The translations under genes were made by a program, and so were the position numbers. Positions 31,935-39,834 of a stretch of DNA of 48,251 nt are shown one piece after another. The notes below the pieces were generated by a model. It searched no databases and was not told the origin of the DNA. It saw only the letters and a program-made list of their open reading frames with translations. Within the stretch, counting starts at the first letter, position 1, and each line of letters starts with the position of its first letter. The stretch is from an uncultured Collinsella sp. (lineage in GTDB: Bacteria; Actinomycetota; Coriobacteriia; Coriobacteriales; Coriobacteriaceae): NCBI GenBank assembly GCA_900540985.1, contig UQIC01000016.1, positions 1 through 48,251 of the forward strand, given 5' to 3'.

Positions 31935-33191
31935 ATGGCATTGCAATTTACAGAGCGCGAGTTCATTCCCGTGCTGCTTGGTGGCGACATCAACGCCTAT
32001 TCGGTGGCGCGCGCCTTCTACGAGGAGTACCAGGTCAAGAGTCTGGTCTTTGGCAAGTATCAGACGGGTCCCGCGTACCGCAGCCAGATTATCGACTACA
32101 CGTCCAACGTGGATATCGACACCATGCCCGTGATGCTCAAAACCGTCAACGGCATTGCCCAAGCTCATACCGACAAGACTATTGTCCTTGTGGGCTGCGG
32201 CGACAACTATGTCGCTCTCGTGGCTCAAGCCAAGGATGCTCATGAGCTGGCGGATAACATCGTCGCTCCCTACGCGCCCTACAGCATGCTCGAGCAGTGC
32301 CAGAAGAAGGAGATCTTCTACGAGCTGTGCGAGAAGCATGGCGTGCCCTATCCGCACACGTTTACCTTTACCAAGGCGATGCTCAATGCCCAGGGTGAGG
32401 CGCCTGCCGAAGTGCTCGACCAGATCGATTTTCCTTACCCGATGATTCTGAAGCCTTCTGACGGCATCATGTGGTGGCAGCATGAGTTCGAGGGCCAGAA
32501 GAAGGCCTATGAGATTGCCGACCGCGCCGAGCTGGAACAGGTCATTCGCGACTCGTATGCCAGCGGCTACACCGACGACCTGATCTTGCAGGATCGCGTG
32601 CCCGGCAACGACGAGTACATGCGCGTGCTCACCAGCTATTCCGACCGCAACGGTAAGGTCCGCATGATGTGCCTGGGCCATGTGCTGCTCGAGGAGCATC
32701 AGCCCCACGGTGTCGGCAACCATGCCTGTATCATTACCGAGCCCAACGACGAGCTCATGGGCGGCGTGCGCAAGTTGCTCGAGGACCTTCACTTTGTGGG
32801 CTATTCCAACTTTGACGTTAAGTACGACGAGCGCGACGGCTCGTTTAAGTTCTTCGATTTCAACACGCGCCAGGGTCGCAGCAACTACTACGTCACCAAC
32901 AGCGGCTTTAACGTTGCCAAGTATGTGGTGGACGAGTATGTGTTCAACCGCCCGTTTGAGCCGGAGTTTGTGACGGCACAGGACGAGGCGCTGTGGATGG
33001 TCGTCCCCATGGGCGTCGTTGACAAGTATGTCAAGGACCCCGAGCTGCGTGCGAAGGCGCATCGTCTGGCCAAGGAGGGCAAGGCTGCCGATCCTTCGTT
33101 TATGAAGGGCGATTTTGTCTTTAACCGCTGGTTGCGCATGTGGCACACCAAGCTGCGTCACTTTAAGCTGTTCAAGACGTATTACAAGTAG
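31935..33191 (+). CDS. ATP-grasp ligase, probable D-aspartate ligase for peptidoglycan cross-bridge
   Basis: The 418-residue protein has an ATP-grasp fold: N-terminal LLGGDINAYSVARAF, PYPMILKPSDG (nucleotide-binding Lys), LILQDRVPGNDEYMRVLTSYSD, and metal/catalytic YSNFDVKYDERDGSFKFFDFNTRQGRSNYY. Length and layout match the Asl group of D-aspartate ligases, which use ATP to attach D-Asp to the third-residue diamino acid of peptidoglycan precursors. An aspartate racemase gene follows 84 nt downstream, the same pairing as in Enterococcus faecium. ATG 31935 has AGGAAG upstream. Other carboxylate-amine ligations cannot be excluded without assay. Confidence 0.72.
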   Translation: MALQFTEREFIPVLLGGDINAYSVARAFYEEYQVKSLVFGKYQTGPAYRSQIIDYTSNVDIDTMPVMLKTVNGIAQAHTDKTIVLVGCGDNYVALVAQAKDAHELADNIVAPYAPYSMLEQCQKKEIFYELCEKHGVPYPHTFTFTKAMLNAQGEAPAEVLDQIDFPYPMILKPSDGIMWWQHEFEGQKKAYEIADRAELEQVIRDSYASGYTDDLILQDRVPGNDEYMRVLTSYSDRNGKVRMMCLGHVLLEEHQPHGVGNHACIITEPNDELMGGVRKLLEDLHFVGYSNFDVKYDERDGSFKFFDFNTRQGRSNYYVTNSGFNVAKYVVDEYVFNRPFEPEFVTAQDEALWMVVPMGVVDKYVKDPELRAKAHRLAKEGKAADPSFMKGDFVFNRWLRMWHTKLRHFKLFKTYYK

Positions 33192-33275
33192 ATGAGCGCG
33201 GCGCCCGCCCGGTTTGCATCGGACGGGCGCGGGCATGATACGAGCAATTGCATGGGCGTCACCAAGGAGGCGGCG

Positions 33276-34022
33276 ATGGAAAAGCTGGGAGTTATCGGCG
33301 GCATGGGCGCTGAGGCCACGTCGTATTACTACGACCAGGTCGTGCGTCATACGGCTGCTACCTGTGATCAGGAGCATATCGACATGGTGGTACTTTCCAA
33401 GTCGACCATGCCCGACCGTACGCTGGCCATCAAGACCGGCGAGCATGCCGAGCTGCTGGCGACCATGAAGGAATGTGCACGGGCGCTCGAGGGACTGGGC
33501 TGTGCTCATATCGCCATTCCCTGCAACACGTCGCACTACTTCTACGACCAGATTCAGTCGTTCACCAAGGTGCCGATTATCCACATGCCGCGCGAGTCGG
33601 TGCGCTATGCCCTGGCGGGTGCGGTGATGGGGGAGTGCGAGTTCGATCCCAACCTGAGCATGCCGTCCGAGCCGGTGCGCAAGATCGGCATCATGGGCAC
33701 CGACGGCACCGTGGGTGCCGGCGTCTACGGGCGCGAGTGCGAGGCCGCGGGCGTCGAGGTCGTCTATCCCAGCGAGAAGCGCCAGGCCGACGTGATGTCG
33801 CTGATTTATGATGACGTGAAGGCCGGACGCGAGCCCGATATGGACAAGTTTGACCGCGTGATGTGGGAGTTCGCCCGCAGCGGCTGCGACCGCGTCATTC
33901 TGGCCTGCACCGAGCTCTCGGTGCTGAAAAAGTACCGAGAGATGCCCGAGATTACCCTTGACGCCATGGACGTCCTGGTGCGCGAATCCATCATCCGCAG
34001 CGGCGCCCCCTACCGCCTGTAG
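33276..34022 (+). CDS. Aspartate racemase
   Basis: The 248-residue protein belongs to the Asp/Glu/hydantoin racemase family. It begins KLGVIGGMGAEATSYYYDQV and has the two catalytic cysteines in IPCNTSHYF and LACTELSVL. Cofactor-independent racemases of this type interconvert L- and D-aspartate. AAGGAGG (33264-33270) is 5 nt before ATG 33276. The gene directly follows the ATP-grasp ligase, so D-Asp supply for wall cross-links is the likely role. A GC hairpin (about 33199-33231) lies in the gap between the two genes. Confidence 0.85.
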   Translation: MEKLGVIGGMGAEATSYYYDQVVRHTAATCDQEHIDMVVLSKSTMPDRTLAIKTGEHAELLATMKECARALEGLGCAHIAIPCNTSHYFYDQIQSFTKVPIIHMPRESVRYALAGAVMGECEFDPNLSMPSEPVRKIGIMGTDGTVGAGVYGRECEAAGVEVVYPSEKRQADVMSLIYDDVKAGREPDMDKFDRVMWEFARSGCDRVILACTELSVLKKYREMPEITLDAMDVLVRESIIRSGAPYRL

Positions 34023-34027
34023 CCCTC

Positions 34028-34065
34028 GACCTGCCAAAAAGGGACAGGTTTATTTTGGTAGGTTT
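34028..34065. repeat. Short hairpin repeat with AACCTGTCCC loop (copy 3, minus orientation)
   Basis: On the plus strand CCTGCCAAAA pairs with TTTTGGTAGG around AGGGACAGGTTTA. Read on the minus strand the loop is TAAACCTGTCCCT, the same word as in the elements at 18065 and 19288, but the stem is different. Confidence 0.5.
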
Positions 34066-34081
34066 TATCTGGGGGAACAGT

Positions 34082-34118
34082 AAGGCCTCGACTCGTTTGG
34101 TGCGAGCCGAGGCCTTTT
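34082..34118. terminator. Bidirectional terminator between racemase and ECF genes
   Basis: AAGGCCTCGACTCG (34082-34095) pairs with CGAGCCGAGGCCTT (34103-34116) with one mismatch and continues into TT. It separates the convergent racemase and EcfT genes. Confidence 0.75.
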
Positions 34119-34146
34119 GAATTTATCGGTTGCCGGTGGCGATGGG

Positions 34147-34893
34147 TTAGAACAGGAAGCCGAGGACAATGAGGGCAATGCTAACAATAAGCATGGCAAT
34201 GTCCTGGCCCTTGATGGGGTAGCGCTTGTACGAGCTCGCGCGCGTGCGCAGGTAGAAGCCGCGCTGCTCGGCCGCCAAGGCCGTGGCATCGGTTTTACCC
34301 ACGCTCGAGATCAGTAGCGGCACGCACAACGGCAGCATGAGCTGAAGCTTCTTGATGGGGTTCTTGGTGTCATACTCGATGCCGCGTGCGGTCTGCGCCT
34401 CCATGATGGCGTTCATCTCCTGGCCAAACACTGGCACAAAGCGCAGCGCCGTGGTAAAGGTGAAGGCATAACGATACGGAACGTGCAGCACCTCGACGCA
34501 GGCGTTGGCAAGGTCGTTGAGCTTGGTCACCATGAGCATCAGAATAAGCGGTAGCGCCACGCCCAGCAGACGCAGACAGGCCTTTGTTCCGGTGGTGAGG
34601 CCTTCATCGGTGACAAAGCTCCACACCACGTTGCCATCGCGCATAATAGCCAGCTGCAGCACCAGCATGATGAGCGCGAGTGGAATCAGTAGCTTGAGCA
34701 GCGCGAGCAGGCGGTCGACGACGCCGGCGTAGGCTCCCAGCGCGAGCGTGAGTGCCAGAAAGCCCAGCAGTGCCACATAGGTGTCGGACAAGAAAATGCC
34801 GATGATGATGGCGGCGGCGAGGCCCAGTTTGATGACGGGGTTCAGGCGGTGTAGCAGCGTGTCGCCCGGCATGTAGTCGATGACGTTAACCAC
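34147..34893 (-). CDS. ecfT: ECF transporter transmembrane component EcfT
   Basis: The 248-residue protein has an N-terminal YMPGDTLLHRLNPVIKL, then four to five hydrophobic helices and the coupling segments EAQTARGIEY and KTDATALAAEQRGF, which correspond to the Ala-Arg-Gly motifs that contact the ATPases. The GTG at 34893 is preferred: it overlaps the ecfA stop by 8 nt and gives the short N-terminus usual in the family; the in-frame ATG at 34938 would overlap far more. EcfT links the substrate protein to the ATPase pair. Confidence 0.85.
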   Translation of the reverse strand: MVNVIDYMPGDTLLHRLNPVIKLGLAAAIIIGIFLSDTYVALLGFLALTLALGAYAGVVDRLLALLKLLIPLALIMLVLQLAIMRDGNVVWSFVTDEGLTTGTKACLRLLGVALPLILMLMVTKLNDLANACVEVLHVPYRYAFTFTTALRFVPVFGQEMNAIMEAQTARGIEYDTKNPIKKLQLMLPLCVPLLISSVGKTDATALAAEQRGFYLRTRASSYKRYPIKGQDIAMLIVSIALIVLGFLF

Positions 34894-36637
34894 GGCGGAC
34901 CATCTCCTCGGTAATGCGAACGATATCAGTGACCTCACTCACCTGCGTAAAGGCGGGCGAGACGGTGGATGCCAGACGGCGCGAGAGTTCGATGACCTGG
35001 GGCGGCTCAACGTAGGCACGCTGCATGAGTTCGATGTTCGAGAACAGCTCGTGCGTGCGGCCGCGGTCGAGGATGCGACCGTTGGCCATCACCACGATGC
35101 GCTCGGCAAAGTCGGAAACGACTTCCATGTCGTGACAGACCATGATGACGGCGCAACCGCGCTCTGCCATGGTGCGAACCGTTTCCATCACGGTCATGCA
35201 CTCGCGGTAGTCCAGGCCGCTCGTGGGTTCGTCGAGCACCACGATCTTGGGCTCGATCACCACAACGGAGGCCAGCGCCACCATCTGGCGTTGGCCGCGC
35301 GACAGTGAGAACGGTGCCTCGTCGGCGGGCAGACCAAAGCGGTCGATGACCAGCTGGGCGCGACGCAGGGCTTCGGCGCGGTCGATGCCGGCAAGTTCTA
35401 GACCAAAGGCGACCTCGTCGAGCACGGTGTCTTTGCAGATTTGGCGGTCGGGGTTCTGGAAAAGCGTTGCCACTTCGTGTGCGATGCGGCTCGTGGGAAC
35501 CGATGCCGTGTCCAAGCCCGTAACGCGTACGCTGCCCGATGCGGGCTTGAGCAAACCCGTGAGCAGTTTGGTGAGCGTGGTTTTGCCGGCTCCGTTTTGG
35601 CCGACAATGCCCACGAGCTCGCCGGGGTAGAGCGTCAAGTTGAGGTCGTGGACGGCGGCGCCTCCATGGGGGTAAGAAAACTCGACATGGTCAAAGGTGA
35701 GCACCGGCTCGGCGTCTTTCGCATGCGGGCGCAGCGACGGCGCGTGCGGGGAGCCTGCGGGCGCCTGGGTATCGCTTGTCGCACGGTCGGGGTCGACGAT
35801 TTCCGTGATCAGGCGTTCTGCTTCGTCGACATCCAGACAGGGCGTGCCGCTTACCAAGCCATCGGCCTCGAGACTGTTGAAGATGCGCGTGACGCGCGGA
35901 CAATCGACGCCGATGGTGCGAAGCTCGTCGGTGCGTGCGAAGACCTCGTGCGGCTCACCTTGCAGCGCGATCTGGCCGTGATCGAGCACCAACACACGGT
36001 TGCAGTACTCCGAAAGCAGAGCGACCTTTTGCTCAACGACGACGATGGTGATGCCGAGCGCGCGGTTTGCCTCGCGCAGCGTCTCGAAGACCAAGGTGGA
36101 ACTGGCGGGGTCGAGTGCTGCGGTTGGCTCATCGAGCACTAAGACGCGCGGACGCATGGCGAGGATGGCGGCGATAGCTACCTTTTGCTTTTGGCCGCCC
36201 GAGAGGGTGGCGATCTCGCGGTCGCGCAGGTCGCTAATGCCGACGGTCTTAAGCGTCTCGCACAAGCGCTGCTCGATCTGGTCATGCGGAACGCCAAAGT
36301 TCTCGAGACCAAAGAGCATTTCGTCCTCAACGACCGAAGCGACCATCTGGGTATCGATGTCCTGCAACACGCTGCCGACGATCTGCGACACATCGGTGAG
36401 CGAGACTTCGCAGGTGTCGTGGTCGTCAACCATGACGGACCCAAAGAACGTGCCGGTGTAGTGGTGGGGCACGGCACCCGACAGACAGGCGGCAAGCGTG
36501 GACTTACCGGCGCCCGAGGGCCCGATGATGCCGATGAAATCTCCCTTGTTCACGCTGAGCGAGATGTGGCTGAGCGCCTGCTCGGTCTGCGTGCCATAGG
36601 AGAACGAGACATCGTCGACGTTGATGATCGTTTCCAT
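34886..36637 (-). CDS. ecfA: ECF transporter fused ATPase (EcfA-EcfA')
   Basis: The 583-residue protein has two ABC domains in one chain. Domain 1: GPSGAGKST (about 38-46), LSGGQKQKVAIA and VLVLDEPTAALD. Domain 2 begins near residue 300: GQNGAGKTT, signature LSRGQRQMVALA (Arg for the usual Gly) and IVVLDEPTSGLD. The linker at about 265-295 is Pro/Ala-rich. Domains alternate as energising subunits for EcfT. The S component lies 106 nt upstream and EcfT overlaps downstream, giving a dedicated S-A-T operon of the YkoD-type fused arrangement. Confidence 0.88.
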   Translation of the reverse strand: METIINVDDVSFSYGTQTEQALSHISLSVNKGDFIGIIGPSGAGKSTLAACLSGAVPHHYTGTFFGSVMVDDHDTCEVSLTDVSQIVGSVLQDIDTQMVASVVEDEMLFGLENFGVPHDQIEQRLCETLKTVGISDLRDREIATLSGGQKQKVAIAAILAMRPRVLVLDEPTAALDPASSTLVFETLREANRALGITIVVVEQKVALLSEYCNRVLVLDHGQIALQGEPHEVFARTDELRTIGVDCPRVTRIFNSLEADGLVSGTPCLDVDEAERLITEIVDPDRATSDTQAPAGSPHAPSLRPHAKDAEPVLTFDHVEFSYPHGGAAVHDLNLTLYPGELVGIVGQNGAGKTTLTKLLTGLLKPASGSVRVTGLDTASVPTSRIAHEVATLFQNPDRQICKDTVLDEVAFGLELAGIDRAEALRRAQLVIDRFGLPADEAPFSLSRGQRQMVALASVVVIEPKIVVLDEPTSGLDYRECMTVMETVRTMAERGCAVIMVCHDMEVVSDFAERIVVMANGRILDRGRTHELFSNIELMQRAYVEPPQVIELSRRLASTVSPAFTQVSEVTDIVRITEEMVRRG

Positions 36638-36655
36638 GGATACCTTTCATAGTCA

Positions 36656-36711
36656 TTGGGGACGTTCTTACATGACTAGTCGTTCAAGAACGTCCCCAAA
36701 AGCTAGTCGTT
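36656..36711. repeat. 14-bp palindrome with adjoining direct repeat
   Basis: TTGGGGACGTTCTT (36656-36669) and AAGAACGTCCCCAA (36686-36699) are perfect complements. CTAGTCGTT occurs at 36676-36684 and again at 36703-36711. It lies between the EcfS and EcfA genes and may dampen read-through or be a mobile palindromic unit. Confidence 0.6.
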
Positions 36712-36743
36712 TGGGACAGTCTTTGATGGTGGGCAGCGATGGG

Positions 36744-37319
36744 TTAGTTGAGCTTCAGGGCCTTCTGGATGGGCAGGTAGAGGGCGCCGACCAGAATGGC
36801 GTTAAATACGGCGGTCATGGCGACGACGGGCAGCATGGCTGCGGCGAGCTCGCCCACCACGCCGAGCATGGCCATCTTGATGACCATGAAGATGACGCCC
36901 GAGACAAAGGTGGTCACGAATGTTGCGACGATGGCGACGACGGGCTTAACCTGGCCGTCCTTGGCGGCGGCGTTGACAATGACGGCCATGAGCATGGCGG
37001 CGATACCCTCGGCGGCAAAATCGACAAACGGCGAGGTGGTAGTGATCTGGATTACGGCCGCCGAGATGAGACCAATGACGAGCGCCTGGCCAATGTTGGG
37101 ACGAATGACCAGGATGGTGAGGCAGAAGGCCGAGATAATGAACTCGGGGCTGATCATACCGCCCGAGATGCCCGAGATTGCCTTGCCGACGGTGAAGTTG
37201 AGGATGAAGCCGGCGGCAAGCAGAATGGCGAGCAGGACAAGGGCGCGAATATCGAGTTTACCGCGGTCGGCGGTCTGGACGGTGCGGGGCTGGGCGGTGG
37301 CGGTGGTGTTCTGAGACAT
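36744..37319 (-). CDS. ECF transporter substrate-binding (S) component, probable tryptophan-related substrate
   Basis: The 191-residue protein has a polar N-terminal tail (residues 1-25) and about six hydrophobic helices (ALVLLAILLAAGFILNF, PEFIISAFCLTILVI, LVIGLISAAVIQI and so on). FVTTFVSGVIFMVIKMAML and GALYLPIQKALKLN close it. ATG 37319 follows AAGGA at a usable distance; upstream in-frame sequence overlaps the attenuator. Size and location before ecfA and ecfT identify the S component. Substrate is inferred only from the Trp-rich leader peptide upstream: tryptophan, an indole compound or a Trp-derived vitamin precursor. Confidence 0.8.
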   Translation of the reverse strand: MSQNTTATAQPRTVQTADRGKLDIRALVLLAILLAAGFILNFTVGKAISGISGGMISPEFIISAFCLTILVIRPNIGQALVIGLISAAVIQITTTSPFVDFAAEGIAAMLMAVIVNAAAKDGQVKPVVAIVATFVTTFVSGVIFMVIKMAMLGVVGELAAAMLPVVAMTAVFNAILVGALYLPIQKALKLN

Positions 37320-37396
37320 GGTGAAAGTCCTTTCAAAAAGGGGAGTGTAAGAGAAAAACGGAGGCGCGTGATGCGAATGCGATCGGGCTCGAGATA

Positions 37397-37476
37397 GAAA
37401 AAGGCCCCCGGTCGAAACCGGAGGCCTTCCAATCACCTAGAGCGCAAAACAGGCGTGAGGGACTCACTTTCGACCG
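37397..37476 (-). promoter_or_regulatory. Tryptophan attenuator: terminator and competing antiterminator
   Basis: On the minus strand AAGGCCTCCGGT and ACCGGGGGCCTT pair (12 bp, one wobble; 37401-37428) with a TTCG loop and run into TTTTTC, an intrinsic terminator. Upstream CGGTCGAAA (37476-37468) is a perfect 9-bp complement of TTTCGACCG (37417-37409) in that terminator, so it can form an antiterminator. The competing strand overlaps the last codons of the leader peptide; a ribosome finishing the peptide would cover it and permit termination. Confidence 0.85.
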
Positions 37477-37532
37477 ATCGTATTCGCATCACGCCACCAC
37501 CAGTTGTTGAGAGACTTCATCATGTTCATCAT
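37464..37532 (-). CDS. Trp-rich leader peptide of the ECF operon (22 residues)
   Basis: ATG at 37532 is preceded by AAGGAG (37546-37541) eight bases upstream and opens a 22-codon frame ending in TGA (37466-37464). Residues 11-13 are Trp-Trp-Trp (codons at 37502-37494), after MMNMMKSLNN and before RDANTIGRK. Three consecutive Trp codons are the mark of a trp-type attenuation leader. If charged Trp-tRNA is scarce the ribosome stalls here, leaving the antiterminator strand (37468-37476) free and allowing expression of the ECF genes. Confidence 0.88.
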   Translation of the reverse strand: MMNMMKSLNNWWWRDANTIGRK

Positions 37533-37590
37533 CTTGGTGGCTCCTTTCGTGATGCCTTGGCGCGGTCGCACCTCGTTGCTGTTGCGCTGC

Positions 37591-37596
37591 ACTATA
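37591..37596 (-). promoter_or_regulatory. Putative -10 box of the Trp-attenuated ECF operon
   Basis: The minus strand reads TATAGT at 37596-37591, about 58 nt before the leader-peptide start. The -35 match (TTCCCC-like) is weak. Confidence 0.45.
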
Positions 37597-37726
37597 GCAC
37601 AGCGAAGTGTGTGCGGGGAAATCTTTTTTGAAAAGATTTCGGCGGCGTTTCCTGCCGGTCAAAAGGGCAGGCTGAGCGGGCGGGATGACTCATGCGACCC
37701 CGCCCGTCTCTTGGAACGCAAGGGCC

Positions 37727-39526
37727 TTAGGCCTTCTTGCGACGATAAAGCACGAAGCCGCAGACACCGATGATGACGACGGCGCCAACGGCCATGGCGG
37801 CCATGTTGTTGCCCTCGGACTTCTCCTCGGTCGTCTCTTCCTCAGCCTCGGGCTCGGCAACGTCCTTATCGGAGAGAGCCTCGTCGGCGTAGGTGATGGA
37901 CTCGACCAGGCAGTCGTTGTCGGCATCGTAGTCACTCGGGACGAACTCCTCGGAGAAATCGCCCTCCTTGAGGTAGTCGCGCATCTCCTCGAGCATGGCC
38001 TTGCACTTGACGTAGGTGTTCTTGGTCGCTGCCTTGCCGGCCTTGTTGGCCAGGGCGGTGCGGGCCTCGGTGTCCTCGGCGGCCTGCATGGCCTCGTCGA
38101 CGGTCAGGTTCTGCTCGATGAGCTCCTTCTGCAGGGCGTCGAGATAGGCGCGGACGCCGGTGGCGCAGCTGTCGCGGTTCTCATAGGCGAGCGTGTTGAT
38201 GTCCATGAGGACGTAGTTGATGGAGTTCTTGGGCTCCTCGTTGTTCACGACGTCTTCCTCTTCACAGTGATCGAAGGAGACATCCTGATCGCTGAAGTAG
38301 GGGCTGACCTCGGTGAGCAGTGCGGAATAGAGGGGGATAGCGACGGAGAACTCGGCGTTGGAGAGCATCTCCCACTGGATGGTCGCGATTTCGGGGTCCA
38401 TGCCGTGACGGATCTGGAAGGTGTGGATCTCGGTGTTGCGGTTGGAGCCGATGGCATAGGCGCCGTCGGTGTTGGCGTTGAGGCCGGCGACATTCTCGCC
38501 GCGAGCGGCGAAGGAACGAATCATCTCAAAGGTGTTCCAGTCGGACTTGCCGGGCTGGAAGAACAGCGGCTGCATCTCGTGGACCAGGGCGCCGGTCGTC
38601 GCACGAGCGTCTTCGCGCTCGTCCTTGACGATCTCATAGTCGGTGCCCTCAGCAAGCGGAGCCATGAAGTAATCGCGGCCCTGGACATAGCGCGACCACT
38701 GGTGCATACCGGCCTCGCTAATCTCCTCGCCGTAGGTCTTGGCGACGTCGAACTTGCCGTCGGTGTACTCGGCAAAGCCCTTCTCCTTAGGCATGGACTC
38801 GATGCCCTCGGAGTGGAGGCAGTTCTCGGTGTCGTCGAGGTCGACGTCATAGGTGAGGTTGCCGATGTTGGGGTTGAGTGAGGCAATATCGTCGGTGAGC
38901 CTCATAGCGATCCACTGGTGGCCGGAAAGCGCTGCAAACAACCAGGTCTCGTTGTTGTCGGCAATGATGATCTGGTCGTTGGAGCAGACGCCCTGCTCGT
39001 CAATCAGGCTGCCGAGGAGCTCGACACCCTCGCGGGCCGTGGCGCTCTCGCCCAGAATGACGCTGGCGTAGTTGTACTCGCCGATGCCGGTCTCCTCGGT
39101 GACGGGGTCGGCTTCCTCTGCCTTCTCGTTATAGGAGGTGCTCAGCGTGGCAGAGCAGGAAACGCCCTTTTCGTTGATGCCAGCCTCGGAATATGCGTCG
39201 TAACGATCTTCCCACTGAGAGGGGTTGTCGCGAACGAAGGTGTAGCGGTAGGTTGCGCCCTTGGACTTGTACTCAAAGCCGGACTCGACCGAGGTGTACT
39301 TGCTGCCGTCCTTGTGTGCGGGCTCGATGCCAAAGTGCTTGATGTAGCGCGGGCCGAAGTCCTCGGAGCGTCCGTAGTACGTGTTGCCGTCTGCCGTGAG
39401 CTGGCTGCCCATGTAGATCTGGGTGCAAGCGAGCGCCGAAGTCGGCATGGCCATAATGGCCGCTGCTCCAAATGCAAGGCCGCAGCCGAGCTTCTTGAGC
39501 GTGTTGACAGGATGAGTAAACCTCAT
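37727..39526 (-). CDS. Secreted C69-family dipeptidase with C-terminal membrane anchor
   Basis: The 599-residue protein has a signal peptide (KKLGCGLAFGAAAIMAM...ALA) that ends immediately before Cys in ACTQIYMGSQLTADG. That cysteine becomes the N-terminal nucleophile of C69 (PepD-type) peptidases. Family features follow: TYYGRSEDFG, NEKGVSCSATLS, and IIADNNETWLFAALSGHQWIAMRL. The C-terminus has an acidic spacer (AEEETTEEKSEG) and one membrane helix with a VLYRRKKA stop-transfer, so the enzyme is probably tethered to the outer face of the membrane. It likely cleaves dipeptides for uptake. ATG 39526 has GGGAGG four bases upstream; the longer frame starting at 39586 has none. Confidence 0.82.
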   Translation of the reverse strand: MRFTHPVNTLKKLGCGLAFGAAAIMAMPTSALACTQIYMGSQLTADGNTYYGRSEDFGPRYIKHFGIEPAHKDGSKYTSVESGFEYKSKGATYRYTFVRDNPSQWEDRYDAYSEAGINEKGVSCSATLSTSYNEKAEEADPVTEETGIGEYNYASVILGESATAREGVELLGSLIDEQGVCSNDQIIIADNNETWLFAALSGHQWIAMRLTDDIASLNPNIGNLTYDVDLDDTENCLHSEGIESMPKEKGFAEYTDGKFDVAKTYGEEISEAGMHQWSRYVQGRDYFMAPLAEGTDYEIVKDEREDARATTGALVHEMQPLFFQPGKSDWNTFEMIRSFAARGENVAGLNANTDGAYAIGSNRNTEIHTFQIRHGMDPEIATIQWEMLSNAEFSVAIPLYSALLTEVSPYFSDQDVSFDHCEEEDVVNNEEPKNSINYVLMDINTLAYENRDSCATGVRAYLDALQKELIEQNLTVDEAMQAAEDTEARTALANKAGKAATKNTYVKCKAMLEEMRDYLKEGDFSEEFVPSDYDADNDCLVESITYADEALSDKDVAEPEAEEETTEEKSEGNNMAAMAVGAVVIIGVCGFVLYRRKKA

Positions 39527-39610
39527 GATCCCTCCCAACTGTTGAAACCCCGCGAAACCGTACGGAGTTTCAGCTAATAAATACATCTACTAGCCTAAAG
39601 GAAGTGTAAA

Positions 39611-39681
39611 GAGTATTCATTCGACAACAGCTTTTACTCGATGAGCGTGAAGAAATATACGATGAGCGGATAATAATACTC
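39611..39681. repeat. AT-rich region with direct repeats 21 bp apart inside an inverted repeat
   Basis: CGATGAGCG occurs at 39639-39647 and 39660-39668, exactly 21 bp apart (two helical turns). GAGTATT (39611-39617) and AATACTC (39675-39681) bracket them. The stretch 39527-39834 has no gene; it contains these repeats, the dipeptidase promoter region and the terminator at 39751-39801. The repeats could be tandem half-sites for a response regulator. Confidence 0.45.
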
Positions 39682-39750
39682 ATTTTATTGCTTTAGTTAA
39701 ATAAAGGCACCCTGCATTTACTGTAGCTGAATAAAGCGCCAGACAATGCT

Positions 39751-39801
39751 CAAAAAGAAAACTCTCCCGCTGTTTAGGATTTGCATAAACAACGGGAGAG
39801 T
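39751..39801 (-). terminator. Intrinsic terminator after the small membrane peptide and lipid-kinase genes
   Basis: ACTCTCCCG plus GTTTA (39761-39775) pair with TAAAC plus CGGGAGAGT (39786-39801), interrupted by 2-nt internal loops. On the minus strand the stem is followed by TTTTCTTTTT (39760-39751). Confidence 0.75.
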
Positions 39802-39834
39802 CGATAACTGGATGAATATCATACCAATGTGGAT

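Noticed and set aside
31917..34037. A 700-codon open frame antisense to the ligase and racemase genes
   Set aside because: Both sense genes have strong motifs; the antisense frame crosses an intergenic region and is explained by codon bias in GC-rich DNA.
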